A DNA stretch of 29,099 nt from Eubacterium sp. (GTDB lineage Bacteria > Bacillota > Clostridia > Lachnospirales > Lachnospiraceae): contig DNFT01000043.1 in assembly GCA_003486385.1 (NCBI GenBank), forward strand, positions 1 through 29,099, in the 5' to 3' direction. Each line of letters starts with the position of its first letter. Within the stretch, counting starts at the first letter, position 1. The position numbers and the translations under genes are program-made. The notes below the pieces were generated by a model that saw nothing but the letters and a program-made list of their open reading frames with translations, did not search any database and was not told the DNA's origin. Of the stretch, positions 23,337 through 29,099 are shown piece after piece.

Positions 23337-23715
23337 GGGGTAGTAAAGGTTTCGACGGGCTATTTGAAGTCGGAGAAGCAAGCCGCACGGTCATGCGTCA
23401 AATGCCAAAATTAAAATTAAACGCTGAAGATAATTTAGCAGTTGCAGCGTAAGCTGTGACAAAAGCTGCCCTTGATGGCAGCCGTTCGACCTAGCGCACC
23501 TACACGTTAGCAATCGGGCGTCGACTCTGTAGGAAACGACACGGGCAAAGCTTTGAACCCGCGGGCGTATTATGAAGCTACTGAAGTGCATATCCTGTTA
23601 ACCGGAGCTGCATGGAGGGAACGGAAGCTGCTTAGCAGTTTCAAAAAGATTAACTAAGCTTGTAGAAGGACGAGGGATAGTGGTTCGGACACGGGTTCGA
23701 TTCCCGTCTACTCCA
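23337..23715 (+). ncRNA. ssrA: transfer-messenger RNA (tmRNA)
   Basis: The 5' end GGGGTAGTAAAGGTTTCGACG and the 3' end GGTTCGATTCCCGTCTACTCC form the tRNA-like part. The acceptor stem pairs GGGGUAG (23337-23343) with CUACUCC (23708-23714, one G-U), and A23715 is the discriminator base. The T-loop GTTCGATTC is standard. The tag frame ends in NAEDNLAVAA with TAA at 23450-23452; the exact resume codon is not certain. CCA is not encoded (the next bases are CTC), so it must be added. tmRNA rescues stalled ribosomes with SmpB, encoded just upstream. Confidence 0.95.
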
Positions 23716-23722
23716 CTCGAAG

Positions 23723-23758
23723 AAAGTGCTGTAAACGACTGTTTTACGGCACTTTTTT
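23723..23758 (+). terminator. ssrA terminator
   Basis: AAAGTGCTGTAAA (23723-23735) pairs with TTTACGGCACTTT (23743-23755) with one wobble, followed by a T6 run. Confidence 0.85.
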
Positions 23759-23819
23759 ATTTCGTGAATGTTTCAAAAAAGCTATTTTTGATTGTTTTGA
23801 ATCGTTTTGTATCAAAAAA

Positions 23820-23843
23820 ATAGGGGAAGAAATAGGGGAAGAA
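23820..23843. repeat. 12-bp direct repeat downstream of ssrA
   Basis: ATAGGGGAAGAA occurs twice in tandem (23820-23831, 23832-23843). Such short repeats next to a tRNA-like 3' end are often integrase arm or accessory sites at the left end of an integrated element. That reading is inference; no integrase gene is present here. Confidence 0.45.
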
Positions 23844-23938
23844 AAAACACAATGGCACATTGTAAAATAAATTTAGTACATAAATGCTAATGTACTGGAA
23901 AAAATACAATCTTAAATTAAATCAAGAGCAGATAAAAC

Positions 23939-23971
23939 GCTTGATGGCATAAATGCTGTCGAGCTTTTTTT
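23939..23971 (+). terminator. strong orphan terminator in the post-ssrA gap
   Basis: GCTTGATGGCA (23939-23949) and TGCTGTCGAGC (23954-23964) pair along 11 bases with several wobbles around TAAA and run into seven Ts. No gene lies directly upstream, so it probably once ended a now-deleted gene of the island. The rest of 23759-24203 holds no convincing gene. Confidence 0.68.
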
Positions 23972-24203
23972 GTTTCACCCAAAAATAAAACCGCTTATAT
24001 ATTTATTCATACCGAAAACCAATAAGAGCGGGGGATGTTGGATTAAGATGTTTTTTAAAAAATAATTCATATTTATATGAGACTTAAAAACGATGGATTT
24101 GCAATTGTTTCGTAATGGAGAATTATTTTGTGAGGACGGATGTAGGAGGTCGTTTGAAGAGTTGAATTATGGATGTTTTCCGGATAAGAGAGGAGGGAAC
24201 AGA

Positions 24204-24437
24204 ATGAGCAAAGATAAAATTATGTCAAATGAGGATATTTGTAAGTCTGATTATGAAAATAGAATTTTAACTCAGACAGATTTATACGAAATTTTTCCAT
24301 TTGGAAAGACGAAAGTGCGGGCATTGATAGCTTCCGGAAGTTTGCCGCTGATAAAAATCGGTAAAGACTATATAACATCTTGGAATGTTTTAGAAGACTG
24401 GATTCGCGACAACATCGGTAAAGAGATTTATTTATGA
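24204..24437 (+). CDS. excisionase-like helix-turn-helix protein
   Basis: 77 residues. I chose the ATG at 24204, six bases after AGGAGGG; the open frame extends upstream to 24093 but that part has no ribosome site. 'ILTQTDLYEIFPFGKTKVRALIASGSLPLIKIGKDYITSWNVLEDWI', spread over residues 21-67, is the winged-helix pattern of excisionase/MerR-like DNA-binding proteins (a helix-turn-helix plus a 'G-LP-KIG' wing). Such proteins direct integrase toward excision in Tn916-like elements. No integrase lies next to it, so it would be orphaned. Given its place beside ssrA it is likely part of the integrated island. Confidence 0.65.
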   Translation: MSKDKIMSNEDICKSDYENRILTQTDLYEIFPFGKTKVRALIASGSLPLIKIGKDYITSWNVLEDWIRDNIGKEIYL

Positions 24438-24562
24438 TAAAAAGTTGAGAGCTGAAGAGAAAATGTGGACAGAATGATAACAAAGAGTTGTTTCATTTTG
24501 TTCACATTTATTTTTAAATTTATATTGGAAAATTCGCCTGTTTTGTGGTGGCAAAATAATCG

Positions 24563-24591
24563 TTAACTTTCTTTATGTCAGGTGGTATTAT
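24563..24591 (+). promoter_or_regulatory. possible kptA promoter
   Basis: TTAACT (24563-24568), a 17-base spacer and TATTAT (24586-24591) lie about 60 bases before the kptA start. Confidence 0.5.
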
Positions 24592-24649
24592 ATATTACAG
24601 AGAGCTGGATTTACCAGAGTTAAGTATATAAGTGGAAGAAGGTTATTTA

Positions 24650-25183
24650 TTGAGCTTAAGAAATATTAGTAAATACATGAGTCTCATATTAAGGCATAAG
24701 CCAGAAGCAATTAGCATTAGCCTTGATGAGCATGGATGGGCAAAGGTTGATGAACTGATTGCAGGTATTGCGAAAGATAATGAATTTAATATGGATATAT
24801 TGGAAGAAATTGTAGGGACAGATGAAAAGCAAAGGTATTCATTTAATGAGGACAGGACATTGATTAGAGCAAATTAGGGGCATTCTATACCAGTAGATGT
24901 TGAGCCAGAGGAAAAAGAACCGCCAGAGACTTTATGGCATGGAACAGGAGAAAAGTATGTTGAGTCTATTGATGCGGAAGGACTTATTTCCAAAAGTAGA
25001 TTATATGTACATCTTTCAAAGGATGAGGAAACTGCTATAAAGGTTGGAATGCGGCATGGAAAGCCGGTTCTGTATCAAGTTATAGCAAAGTGGATGTATG
25101 ATGATGGATATAAGTTTTATATCTCAGCTAATGGTGTGTGGCTGACAAAGGAAGTGCCGGTGAGATATTTGAAGAGATTGTAA
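24650..25183 (+). pseudogene. kptA: RNA 2'-phosphotransferase (Tpt1/KptA) interrupted by one amber codon
   Basis: The Tpt1/KptA family transfers an RNA 2'-phosphate to NAD, giving ADP-ribose 1'',2''-cyclic phosphate. Read through one TAG the frame encodes 177 residues, full length for the family. The likely start is TTG 24650 after AAGAAGG; a GTG at 24632 is also possible. The N-terminal 'ISKYMSLILRHKPEAI' carries the catalytic Arg-His (R15-H16). Then comes 'RYSFNEDRTLIRAN', the amber codon at 24875-24877, and without a frame change 'GHSIPVDVEPEE', 'LWHGTGEKYV', 'VHLSKDEETA' and 'RHGKPVLYQV', ending in TAA at 25181. In the family the stop position is the Gln of 'RANQGHS', so it looks like a single CAG-to-TAG change. 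It is either a recent pseudogene or read through. Confidence 0.85.
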
Positions 25184-25274
25184 CAAGGGCGATCGCGAAA
25201 CATCAGCCATATGAAATACTTTGATAACTATAATGTGACAGAAAAAATAAAAAACATAGGATAGAGGGTTGTAG

Positions 25275-25813
25275 AAGAAATGTCTTGAAACACTATCATA
25301 TCCGACAAATGCCTATGCACTTTTAACAGGTAAAATGCCGCGAATGCCGGTAATTCAATGTGGTGTGTTTAAAGGAACAAATCATGCACACTTTGTTGAC
25401 TGTAGGGAATTTGAAGGCTCTGTTTAGGAGCAGATGGAAGCAGCATATCAGTATGCCTTTGAAAAATCAATATGGTGATGACGATAACAGGGATGTACAG
25501 ACAGGATGTATATGAGCTGCTGATAGACAGTATCCGAGAGATGTTCGCAAACACGGTGGCACACCGCAGTTATCTGGAGCCGGGAAATATCCAGGTAGCA
25601 TTGTTTGATGACAGCTTGGAAGTAACTTTTTCCGGAATGTTTTTGAATAATGTTACGATTTCAAAAATGATGAAAGGCTATTCGAAACTGAAAAATCCGG
25701 CAATGGCAAGAGCCTTTGCATATATGAAGATCATTGAGAAGTGGGGAACCGGAATACCGAGATTATTTGAAGCTTGTGAGGAATATGGCTTGTCAAAGGC
25801 CGACAAAGGATAA
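25275..25813 (+). pseudogene. broken AlbA_2/HATPase-type ATP-binding regulator
   Basis: Fragments of the C-terminal half of a putative DNA-binding, ATPase-domain protein (AlbA_2/RecG-like regulator) common in Lachnospiraceae. Segment 1 (25275-25460) reads 'SYPTNAYALLTGKMPRMPVIQ', 'CREFEGSV', TAG, 'EQMEAAYQYAFEKS'. Segment 2, in another frame from ~25472, reads 'MYRQDVYELLIDSIREMFAN', 'VAHRSYLEPGNIQVALFDD' and 'KIIEKWGTGIPRLFEACEEYG'. So there is one internal amber codon and a frameshift near 25465, and the N-terminal half is missing. Sequence beyond 25813 to about 26100 holds short conserved-looking pieces ('YKPIIEKHIRFFGKKDQL') in several frames, which I cannot assign. It is not functional. 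Confidence 0.75.
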
Positions 25814-26106
25814 CCAGTTTTATACAAAGTATTCTCTTGAGAAAGAGGATACGCTGCTTTATTTCAAACAATTTTGTGCGGATAGAGCATCGTTGTTGTC
25901 GGTAAAGTTGGAATTGAAGAGAAATATAAGCCTATTATTGAAAAGCATATCCGGTTCTTTGGAAAAAAAGATCAATTGTAGCGATTTTATGATTTGGAGA
26001 TTGAAAATTATAATGAAAAAATATTTTGATTGGAATTATGCGTGCGGCATGCAGGATAAGAATCAATTCTTTTGGCGAACCAATTCGCGTACTAAATAGT
26101 AGAAAA

Positions 26107-26404
26107 TACCATTTAGATGGTAGTTGTGAAAAAAATCCTTCAAAATCACCAATAAGATGGTATAAAAAGTATGTGTAAGTACCACTTAACTGGTGTATAT
26201 CAAACAAAAACACCAACTATGTGGTGGAAAATTATGCAAAATACCAGATAGTTGGTGCTTTATAAAAGGGAAGAAAATAAACACCGATTATATGGTACTG
26301 AAAATGAAAAAGAAAGTAGTATGTATGCTTTGTTAAGAAAGACTTAATCCCACCTAGTTGGGGAAAACTTATAAAAAGTACTTGCACCATTAACGTGGTG
26401 TAAG
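26107..26404. repeat. array of eight short dyads, ACCA-N6-TGGT type
   Basis: Eight small palindromes recur in a stretch with no gene: centres at about 26114, 26154, 26187, 26218, 26249, 26289, 26355 and 26392, spacings 40, 33, 31, 31, 40, 66 and 37. Arms are ACCA/TGGT in six of eight; the others are ACCG/TGGT and CCCA/TGGG. The loops are all six bases and all different (TTTAGA, ATAAGA, CTTAAC, ACTATG, GATAGT, ATTATA, CCTAGT, TTAACG), with TA at the centre in six. A-rich spacers separate them. The last can extend to a nine-base-pair stem. The variable loops and spacers rule out an ordinary direct repeat. It is not a match to any element I know. Confidence 0.75.
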
Positions 26405-26511
26405 AAAAATATTATGCCATGATATACATAAAACCTAGAATAAAATAATCAGAGTTTTACATATTTGTCAGGTAATTAGGATGTTGATATTTCTCGCATG
26501 TAATATAAAAA

Positions 26512-26606
26512 CTATATAGAGATTATTACAATCTCTATATAGAGAATACAAGCCGAATCTCTATTACAGAGTTTTTAATTGTAAACTCTAACATGCAATA
26601 GAGTTT
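26512..26606. repeat. second dyad cluster, CTCT/AGAG type
   Basis: A perfect 13-base inverted repeat, CTATATAGAGATT (26512-26524) and AATCTCTATATAG (26530-26542), has the loop ATTAC. A shorter CTCT-ATTAC-AGAG follows (26559-26571) with the same loop. Then AAACTCTA/TAGAGTTT (26583-26590, 26599-26606). Centres are about 38 and 30 bases apart, like the array just upstream. ACATGCAA inside the last loop recurs near 26632. The rest of 26405-26644 shows nothing codable. Confidence 0.65.
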
Positions 26607-26644
26607 GCATTATTTTAAATACTGACAGTAAACATGCAAGAACA

Positions 26645-26792
26645 GAGCTTGATTTTTTAAACTTTGCATTTAACTGGGAAAAGTGAGTGGGATAATCCTG
26701 GAACCAATGATTTTGAAATCACAGAGTGTAGCGGATATTACCTGGACATAACAAATGGACGCGAAAAAGTCCAAAAAAGAAACGATATCTAA
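26645..26792 (+). pseudogene. short gene fragment, unidentified
   Basis: Two overlapping frames give coherent-looking pieces: 'ELDFLNFAFNWEK' (26645-26683) and, after a frame change, 'SEWDNPGTNDFEITECSG', 'YYLDITNGREKVQKRNDI' ending in TAA at 26790. It looks like the C-terminal end of a protein broken by a short frameshift. I do not recognise the family. Confidence 0.35.
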
Positions 26793-26831
26793 TGATAAGC
26801 ATATATATCAGGTGGAATAAAATATATTAAA

Positions 26832-27411
26832 TTGCATAAAGCGAAAAGATCTACTCCTGCTACAAAATATGTAGTACGGGAAGCTGGAAGTCTTGCTGAT
26901 GAAATACTTGAACTAGAAGAGCTTTCAGGTAAAAGCGCTCCGATACCAATTGTTAAAATAGCGAGTGATTTTGGCATAAAAACATACAAAGCTTCCAATA
27001 TGCCAAATGATATATCAGGTAATATTTTTATTGGTGACACAACAGAAAAAGATTATGGCGCAGATAAAGTAATTATAGTGGGAGAAGATGAAGTGCTTCC
27101 ACACCAAAGGTTTATTATTGCGCAGGAACTAGCTCATTATTTAATGGATTACATAGGAAGCGATTATTGCAAGAATAAAGAAAACGTGTTCACAAGAGCG
27201 TCCCTAAAGGTTGATACGATTCCATGGAAGAGATAAGAGCGGATAGATTCGCGGCAGAACTGCTTATGCCCAAAAAGTTTTTTTAGCAGAGTATGTGAAA
27301 GCCATGAAACAATCAAATTACAGTAAAGAGTACACAGTTACATACTTATCAAAATTATTTAACACAAAAGAATCTTGCATTCAAAGAAGAATCCAAGAAG
27401 TTTTGGAATAA
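26832..27411 (+). pseudogene. ImmA/IrrE-family metallopeptidase, frameshifted and with an altered active site
   Basis: The frame from TTG 26832 encodes an ImmA/IrrE-type domain ('SAPIPIVKIASDFGIKTYK', 'GNIFIGDTT', 'HQRFIIAQELAHYLMDYIG') but ends at 27236. The conserved continuation 'EIRADRFAAELLMPKKFF' lies in another frame (27224-27283), and 'LAEYVKAMKQSNYS' to 'RIQEVLE' in a third, ending with TAA at 27409. So there is one shift near 27215-27230 and another in a T7 run at about 27278. The zinc motif HExxH reads QELAH, with Gln replacing the first His (codon at 27123). ImmA-like peptidases normally cleave a mobile-element repressor; here both frame and active site are lost. The usual neighbouring repressor gene is absent. 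Confidence 0.75.
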
Positions 27412-27429
27412 AAAGCTTCCTGTATAATT

Positions 27430-27814
27430 TAAAGTGTAGAGAGTAAATGATTTTACAAAAATAGATACCTAAGTTAAACTGTCATTGCTGACCGGTTAGT
27501 TAGCAAATGAGCAGAATAAGGAAGGTATCTACAAATGAATTCTACACAAAATAAGAAGATTCAGCAAGTAAAAGAAACAACAATGATTATCGGCATTGAT
27601 GTTGGCAGTGAAAAGCATTATTTCAGAGCTTTTAACTGGAGAGGCATTGAGCTTACCAGAAAGCCTGTAGCGTTTTTAAACTCTATGGAGGGATTCAACA
27701 GCTTTTACAACACGATTGTGGAACTGCTGCAGAAAAGTGAACTTAAAGAGGTACTGGTAGGAATAGAGCCAACCGGTCATTACTGGTTTGATCTTGGGCA
27801 GTTTATGGGCGAAA
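27430..27814 (+). mobile_element. truncated IS110-family element, left end and transposase N-terminus
   Basis: The ~105 bases before 27535 carry the leader typical of this IS110 group and match no other gene. The transposase part, residues 1 to ~91 of the following gene, includes 'IIGIDVGSEKHYFRAFNWRG' and 'GIEPTGHYWFDLG', the first two acidic residues (D22, E78) of the DEDD RuvC-like domain. The element stops there. In the IS110 group the left non-coding end encodes the bridge RNA; only a short stretch is present here, so an intact bridge RNA is doubtful. The outer left boundary is not defined. Confidence 0.65.
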
Positions 27815-28530
27815 AGGACATAAATAATGCAAAAAAGGCATTGTCAGAAGCACAGGAGCGACTTAATGCCAGATGTGAGCAGATAAAGTCGCAGGTATTG
27901 GAAGTGAAAGCACAGGTCAAATCTACAGCAAAGAGCATAGTTGATGAAGCAAAGGCAAAGGGAAGAACTGCATTATACAGGGTGTCGGAGTTCTTAGGAA
28001 TTAAGAAAAGGCTTCTTGATATCCGAGAGAATGTAAGAGGTGCAATCAAGACCACGGATAAGGATATAGCAAAGACAGCACTTCTTGCAAAAGAATTTCG
28101 AGAAGCCGGGCAGGCAGCAGCCAATGCATTTCGTACTTTTGCTGACAAGTCGGAGGTGGATTATTCACAGAAAGAGCAGAAACATCCCATTACAAAGGCA
28201 GTACTTGCTCCGATGAAAGCAGTGAGAAAGTTGTTTGTATCAATGGAGCTGCATTTGGACGTTTCGATTGATAAGCTGGATAATCTGGCTATGAATGTGC
28301 AGCTTGATAAGGAAAAGCATATGGAGAATGCGAAAGCACAGGAACAGACAGAGCCGGAGAGGGCAGGAGCTGAGAGAGTGGAAGCAGAGGTTGTATACTC
28401 TCCAATGGTCGCTGAGCCGCAGGAGTATCAGTATAATGCAGATGCATTTGAGGCTAGAGGTGTGGATGAGGTGAAGCAGGGAGCAGCACATAAGGAAGCG
28501 CCGAAGGTAAGGGAAGATAAAGCCAGATAG
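27535..28530 (+). CDS. chimeric protein: IS110 transposase N-terminus fused to a conjugative-element protein
   Basis: 331 residues, start ATG with GGAAGG upstream. Residues 1 to ~91 are IS110 transposase (see the mobile element). From about 92 ('GEKDINNAKKALSEAQERLN') the protein is helical, charged and coiled-coil-like, and resembles proteins of Tn1549-like conjugative elements of Firmicutes (the DUF6674 type): 'GIKKRLLDIRENVRGAIKTT', 'FREAGQAAANAFRTF', 'KHPITKAVLAPMKAVRKLF', 'DVSIDKLDNL'. The tail is Glu/Lys-rich. The frame is intact across the junction, so a hybrid could be made from IS-supplied signals. It lacks the third and fourth catalytic Asp and the C-terminal domain of the transposase, so it cannot transpose. 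A strong terminator follows. Confidence 0.65.
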   Translation: MNSTQNKKIQQVKETTMIIGIDVGSEKHYFRAFNWRGIELTRKPVAFLNSMEGFNSFYNTIVELLQKSELKEVLVGIEPTGHYWFDLGQFMGEKDINNAKKALSEAQERLNARCEQIKSQVLEVKAQVKSTAKSIVDEAKAKGRTALYRVSEFLGIKKRLLDIRENVRGAIKTTDKDIAKTALLAKEFREAGQAAANAFRTFADKSEVDYSQKEQKHPITKAVLAPMKAVRKLFVSMELHLDVSIDKLDNLAMNVQLDKEKHMENAKAQEQTEPERAGAERVEAEVVYSPMVAEPQEYQYNADAFEARGVDEVKQGAAHKEAPKVREDKAR

Positions 28531-28535
28531 ATGTG

Positions 28536-28567
28536 AGGACGTGGGAGAAATCCTGCGTCCTTTTTTT
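28536..28567 (+). terminator. terminator with GAAA loop
   Basis: AGGACGTGGGA (28536-28546) and TCCTGCGTCCT (28551-28561) pair along 11 bases around a GAAA tetraloop, with a T7 run. A small GTCGC/GCGAC hairpin follows at 28568-28584. Confidence 0.9.
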
Positions 28568-28679
28568 GTCGCCTGAAATGCGACACATAAGAAATGGTTC
28601 TTGTTATAATTATGATAGCACATTAAATAAGAATCGTTTGAATTCATAGTTGTCCTTTTTATTGGACACATGGTGTGCG

Positions 28680-28685
28680 TATAAT
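28680..28685 (+). promoter_or_regulatory. possible -10 of the repeat-protein gene
   Basis: TATAAT at 28680-28685 lies about 55 bases before the next gene. No -35 box is at a good distance; a GTCC/GGAC dyad and a CACA/TGTG dyad precede it. Confidence 0.35.
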
Positions 28686-28740
28686 GTAAGTACAAAGAAC
28701 TTTAAAACATGTAAAAATTGTTTGAAAGGAGCTGATTGAT

Positions 28741-29055
28741 ATGAAGAAAGAAGGATATAGTCGCCCAGGATTATTTGGCACAATGAAGCATTATGATGCA
28801 AATGGCAATAAAGTAGGAGAGAGCAGACCGGGATTTTTTGGTAGTATGAACAACTATGATGCTAATGGACATAAAGTAGGACATAGCAGTCCCGGATTGT
28901 TTGGTACAATGAATCATTACGATAATAGTGGTCACAAAGTAGGACACAGCCGACCTGGATTATTTGGAAGTGTCAATACATATGATAATAATGGACATAA
29001 GACAAGCCATAGTGACAGAGGTTTGTTTGGTGGATTCAATCATTACGATAATTAG
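28741..29055 (+). CDS. tandem-repeat protein (five 21-residue repeats)
   Basis: 104 residues, ribosome site AAAGGAG. The protein is almost entirely a 21-residue repeat with the consensus 'SRPGLFGTMNHYDANGHKVGH'-like form (Ser-x-x-Gly-Leu/Phe-Phe-Gly ... Tyr-Asp-x-x-Gly-x-Lys): four full units and a partial fifth, ending 'GGFNHYDN'. The DNA shows the same 63-base period. There is no signal peptide, membrane helix or Cys. The Y-D-x-x-G-x-K turn resembles beta-hairpin repeats of cell-surface or toxin-like proteins, but no family is recognised with confidence. The stop overlaps the ribosome site of the next gene, so the two are probably one operon. Confidence 0.75.
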   Translation: MKKEGYSRPGLFGTMKHYDANGNKVGESRPGFFGSMNNYDANGHKVGHSSPGLFGTMNHYDNSGHKVGHSRPGLFGSVNTYDNNGHKTSHSDRGLFGGFNHYDN

Positions 29056-29067
29056 GAGGACAGGGAT

Positions 29068-29099
29068 ATGTTAGGAACAGATGGAAGATTATATGATTC
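29068..29099 (+). CDS. start of a downstream gene (truncated by window edge)
   Basis: ATG at 29068 follows AGGAGGA at 29054-29060 and begins 'MLGTDGRLYD' before the window ends. The start comes 12 bases after the previous stop codon, pointing to co-translation with the repeat protein. Too little is present to identify it. Confidence 0.6.
   Translation, partial: MLGTDGRLYD

Noticed and set aside
24093..24203. N-terminal extension of the excisionase-like gene from 24093
   Set aside because: No ribosome site precedes 24093, whereas AGGAGGG six bases before 24204 marks the start, and the extension lacks family similarity.
25814..26099. Independent gene after the ATPase-domain fragment
   Set aside because: Coherent-looking peptides occur in two frames with stops in each; it is better read as decayed sequence.
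26107..26404. CRISPR array
   Set aside because: The conserved part is a short dyad of about 14 bases, not a 23-40 base near-identical repeat, loops vary inside the repeat, spacing is uneven, and no cas gene is near.

Overview
The window looks like the chromosome of a gut Firmicute of the Lachnospiraceae type (Roseburia/Agathobacter/Butyrivibrio-like); the genus is not settled. Reasons: AT-leaning base composition, purine-rich AGGAGG ribosome sites, an order gpmI-secG-rnr-smpB-ssrA typical of Firmicutes, Lachnospiraceae-style ECF sigma/anti-sigma-like and BlaI/BlaR1 pairs, and Tn1549/IS110-type mobile remnants at the right end. Nearly every intact gene is on the + strand.

Region A (113-9374) appears to be an envelope-sensing and transport module. 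It has a LytTR response regulator translationally coupled to a GHKL histidine kinase; an ECF-like sigma factor overlapping the gene of a single-pass anti-sigma-like protein; a lipoprotein; an ABC ATPase; and a 660-residue permease. The membrane domain of the histidine kinase is collinear with the first half of this permease (shared motifs LYGSN, SIQS, EYI and YLNLN at almost identical spacing). The kinase therefore seems to sense through a permease-derived domain.

Region B (9375-11603) starts with a decayed second copy of the 3' end of the anti-sigma-like gene, joined exactly to a 31-base palindromic repeat. A BlaI repressor and a short BlaR1-like M56 peptidase follow, transcribed from a promoter overlapped by two dyads. 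A second copy of the palindromic repeat overlaps the blaR1 stop codon.

Region C (11604-23758) is mostly core genome: the methionine transporter metN-metI-metQ with an M20 amidohydrolase, exodeoxyribonuclease III, a membrane protein, independent phosphoglycerate mutase (gpmI), secG, RNase R (rnr), smpB and tmRNA (ssrA). Secretion and trans-translation/RNA-quality-control genes are adjacent. Intergenic curiosities are a nested palindrome at 20154-20271 and five 32-bp AT-rich tandem repeats between rnr and smpB.

Region D (23759-29099) begins directly at the 3' end of ssrA, a common integration site, and reads as a decaying mobile island. It contains an excisionase-like HTH gene, a tRNA 2'-phosphotransferase (kptA) interrupted by one amber codon, a broken ATPase-domain regulator, a frameshifted ImmA/IrrE peptidase, an IS110 transposase N-terminus fused in frame to a conjugative-element protein, and an intact gene for a protein of five 21-residue repeats. 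Between the wrecked genes is a roughly 500-bp non-coding stretch with at least eight short dyads (ACCA-N6-TGGT type) spaced mostly 31-40 bases apart, then three CTCT/AGAG dyads. I recognise no known element in that stretch, and it is the best candidate here for something undescribed.
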